7,038 nucleotides of DNA, taken from the NCBI GenBank assembly GCA_027041035.1, contig JALULB010000340.1, forward strand, positions 1 through 7,038, written 5' to 3'. This stretch comes from Sedimenticola sp. Its GTDB lineage: Bacteria; Pseudomonadota; Gammaproteobacteria; Chromatiales; Chromatiaceae. This document shows, piece by piece, positions 6,730-7,038 of this stretch (position 1 is its first letter; every line of letters begins with the position of its first letter). The notes under the pieces are model-generated. The model made no database searches, was not told the origin of the DNA, and worked only from the letters and a program-made list of their open reading frames with translations. The translations under genes were made by a program, and so were the position numbers.

Positions 6730-6750
6730 CCAAGCTCCACCCAGCCTACG
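6719..6750 (-). repeat. GTAG-REP element, copy 3
   Basis: A 32-base unit in minus orientation that begins with the 12-mer CGTAGGCTGGGT (6750 down to 6739). GTAG is followed by the arm GCTGGGT, a 13-base loop and the matching arm ACCCAGC, seven perfect pairs. The layout (GTAG directly before an imperfect palindrome) is the signature of the GTAG class of repetitive extragenic palindromes mobilised by REP-associated tyrosine transposases. Three copies of identical length lie in this gap. Confidence 0.75.
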
Positions 6751-6790
6751 CGAAGTTTGACGGGTATTGATAGTCTGGGTAAAGCCCGAC

Positions 6791-6822
6791 ACTGGGTTTT
6801 GTACCTCTCAACCCAGCCTACG
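6791..6822 (-). repeat. GTAG-REP element, copy 2
   Basis: A second 32-base unit, in minus orientation, with the identical 12-mer CGTAGGCTGGGT (6822 down to 6811). The far arm is ACCCAGT instead of ACCCAGC, but the pairing shifts slightly to give CTGGGTT/AACCCAG, seven pairs around an 11-base loop. It lies 40 bases from copy 3, in the same orientation, and 84 bases from copy 1, in the opposite orientation. Confidence 0.75.
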
Positions 6823-6867
6823 CTTTATGAATCAGGTTCAATTTCTCTGCCTTGCCCTCGATCACCG

Positions 6868-6888
6868 AAAAACTTGGCTTGGCCGCCA
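6868..6888 (-). terminator. Weak candidate terminator after the probable gyrA end
   Basis: On the minus strand TGGC (6888-6885) pairs with GCCA (6878-6875) around a six-base loop, then AG and five Ts (6872-6868). Four pairs is short for an intrinsic terminator. It is the only T-run with any stem before it in the gap, about 90 bases after the upstream stop codon. Confidence 0.2.
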
Positions 6889-6906
6889 GAGAACACGATC
6901 GCAGAA

Positions 6907-6938
6907 CGTAGGCTGGGTAGAGCGCAGCGAAACCCAGC
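6907..6938 (+). repeat. GTAG-REP element, copy 1
   Basis: A 32-base unit in plus orientation starting with CGTAGGCTGGGT (6907-6918), then a 13-base loop containing GAGCGCAGCGAA and the arm ACCCAGC (6932-6938), seven perfect pairs. This copy is closest to repeats I remember as common in gammaproteobacterial intergenic regions. It faces away from copies 2 and 3, an inverted arrangement like that of paired REP units. It lies about 40 bases after the stop of the probable gyrA gene, where such hairpins can protect the 3' end of a transcript. Confidence 0.78.
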
Positions 6939-6977
6939 ACGGCGCTGGCGGTTTGCGCATCCCCTTCGGACGACCGA

Positions 6978-7038
6978 TCACTCGGAAGCCGGCTCGTCAC
7001 CGCTTTCGTCCTCGTCGCCATCCGGCAGGGTTTCTATA
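6978..7038 (-). CDS. gyrA: C-terminal tail of an upstream gene, probably DNA gyrase subunit A
   Basis: The last 19 codons and the TGA stop (6980-6978) of a gene that enters from the right edge. The frame reads IETLPDGDEDESGDEPASE and then stop. It is rich in Asp and Glu, like the acidic C-terminal tail of gammaproteobacterial GyrA, and gyrA is the usual gene directly upstream of serC in this gene cluster. Too little is present to prove identity: the call rests on composition and conserved gene order. GyrA would be the DNA-breaking and wrapping subunit of gyrase. Confidence 0.6.
   Translation of the reverse strand, partial: IETLPDGDEDESGDEPASE

Noticed and set aside
6769..6780. Possible fourth REP copy (matches 9 of 12 bases of CGTAGGCTGGGT on plus)
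   Set aside because: There is no matching ACCCAGC arm at the 13-base distance, so it does not form the unit; at most a decayed remnant.
6818..7021. Minus-strand open frame of 67 codons in the intergenic region
   Set aside because: It overlaps the in-frame acidic tail of the upstream gene in another frame and is partly a translation of REP copy 1 (GFAALYPAYV). No family match and no clear ribosome binding site.

Overview
The window looks like chromosomal DNA of a GC-rich gammaproteobacterium. It carries most of the aromatic/serine biosynthesis 'supraoperon' known from Pseudomonas and relatives (gyrA - serC - pheA - hisC - tyrA - aroA). All genes lie on the minus strand, so transcription runs from high to low coordinates. 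The extra serA between serC and pheA and the GTAG-type REP repeats fit a Chromatiales/Ectothiorhodospira-like or other purple-sulfur-type lineage. That placement is an inference from gene order and protein style, not a database result.

Layout in transcription order: the last codons of a gene with an acidic C-terminal tail, probably gyrA (6978-7038, cut by the window edge); a 364-base intergenic region (6614-6977) with three 32-base GTAG-REP hairpins and an AT-rich stretch just before serC that is the natural place for the operon promoter; serC (5531-6613); serA (4339-5517); pheA (3244-4329); a membrane-anchored GGDEF protein (2539-3228); a 136-base gap with two small hairpins; a UPF0114/YqhA-family membrane protein (1878-2402); an unrecognised 99-residue membrane protein (1495-1794); hisC (373-1485); and the first 125 codons of tyrA (1-376, cut by the window edge).

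How the genes work together: SerA and SerC perform the first two steps of serine synthesis (3-phosphoglycerate to 3-phosphohydroxypyruvate to 3-phosphoserine). PheA converts chorismate to prephenate and on to phenylpyruvate. TyrA oxidises prephenate or arogenate on the tyrosine branch. The HisC-type aminotransferase can supply the transamination for histidine and, in this context, probably for phenylalanine and tyrosine too. Gaps of 9-15 bases (and a 4-base overlap at hisC/tyrA) suggest cotranscription.

The least ordinary part is the three-gene block inserted between pheA and hisC: a diguanylate cyclase without a recognisable inhibitory site, a UPF0114 membrane protein and a small membrane protein of unknown function. 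It interrupts an otherwise conserved biosynthetic operon without breaking its orientation. I see no CRISPR array, tRNA, rRNA, phage or insertion-sequence gene. Nothing here is convincingly a wholly new system; the membrane/GGDEF block and the REP cluster deserve the closest second look.
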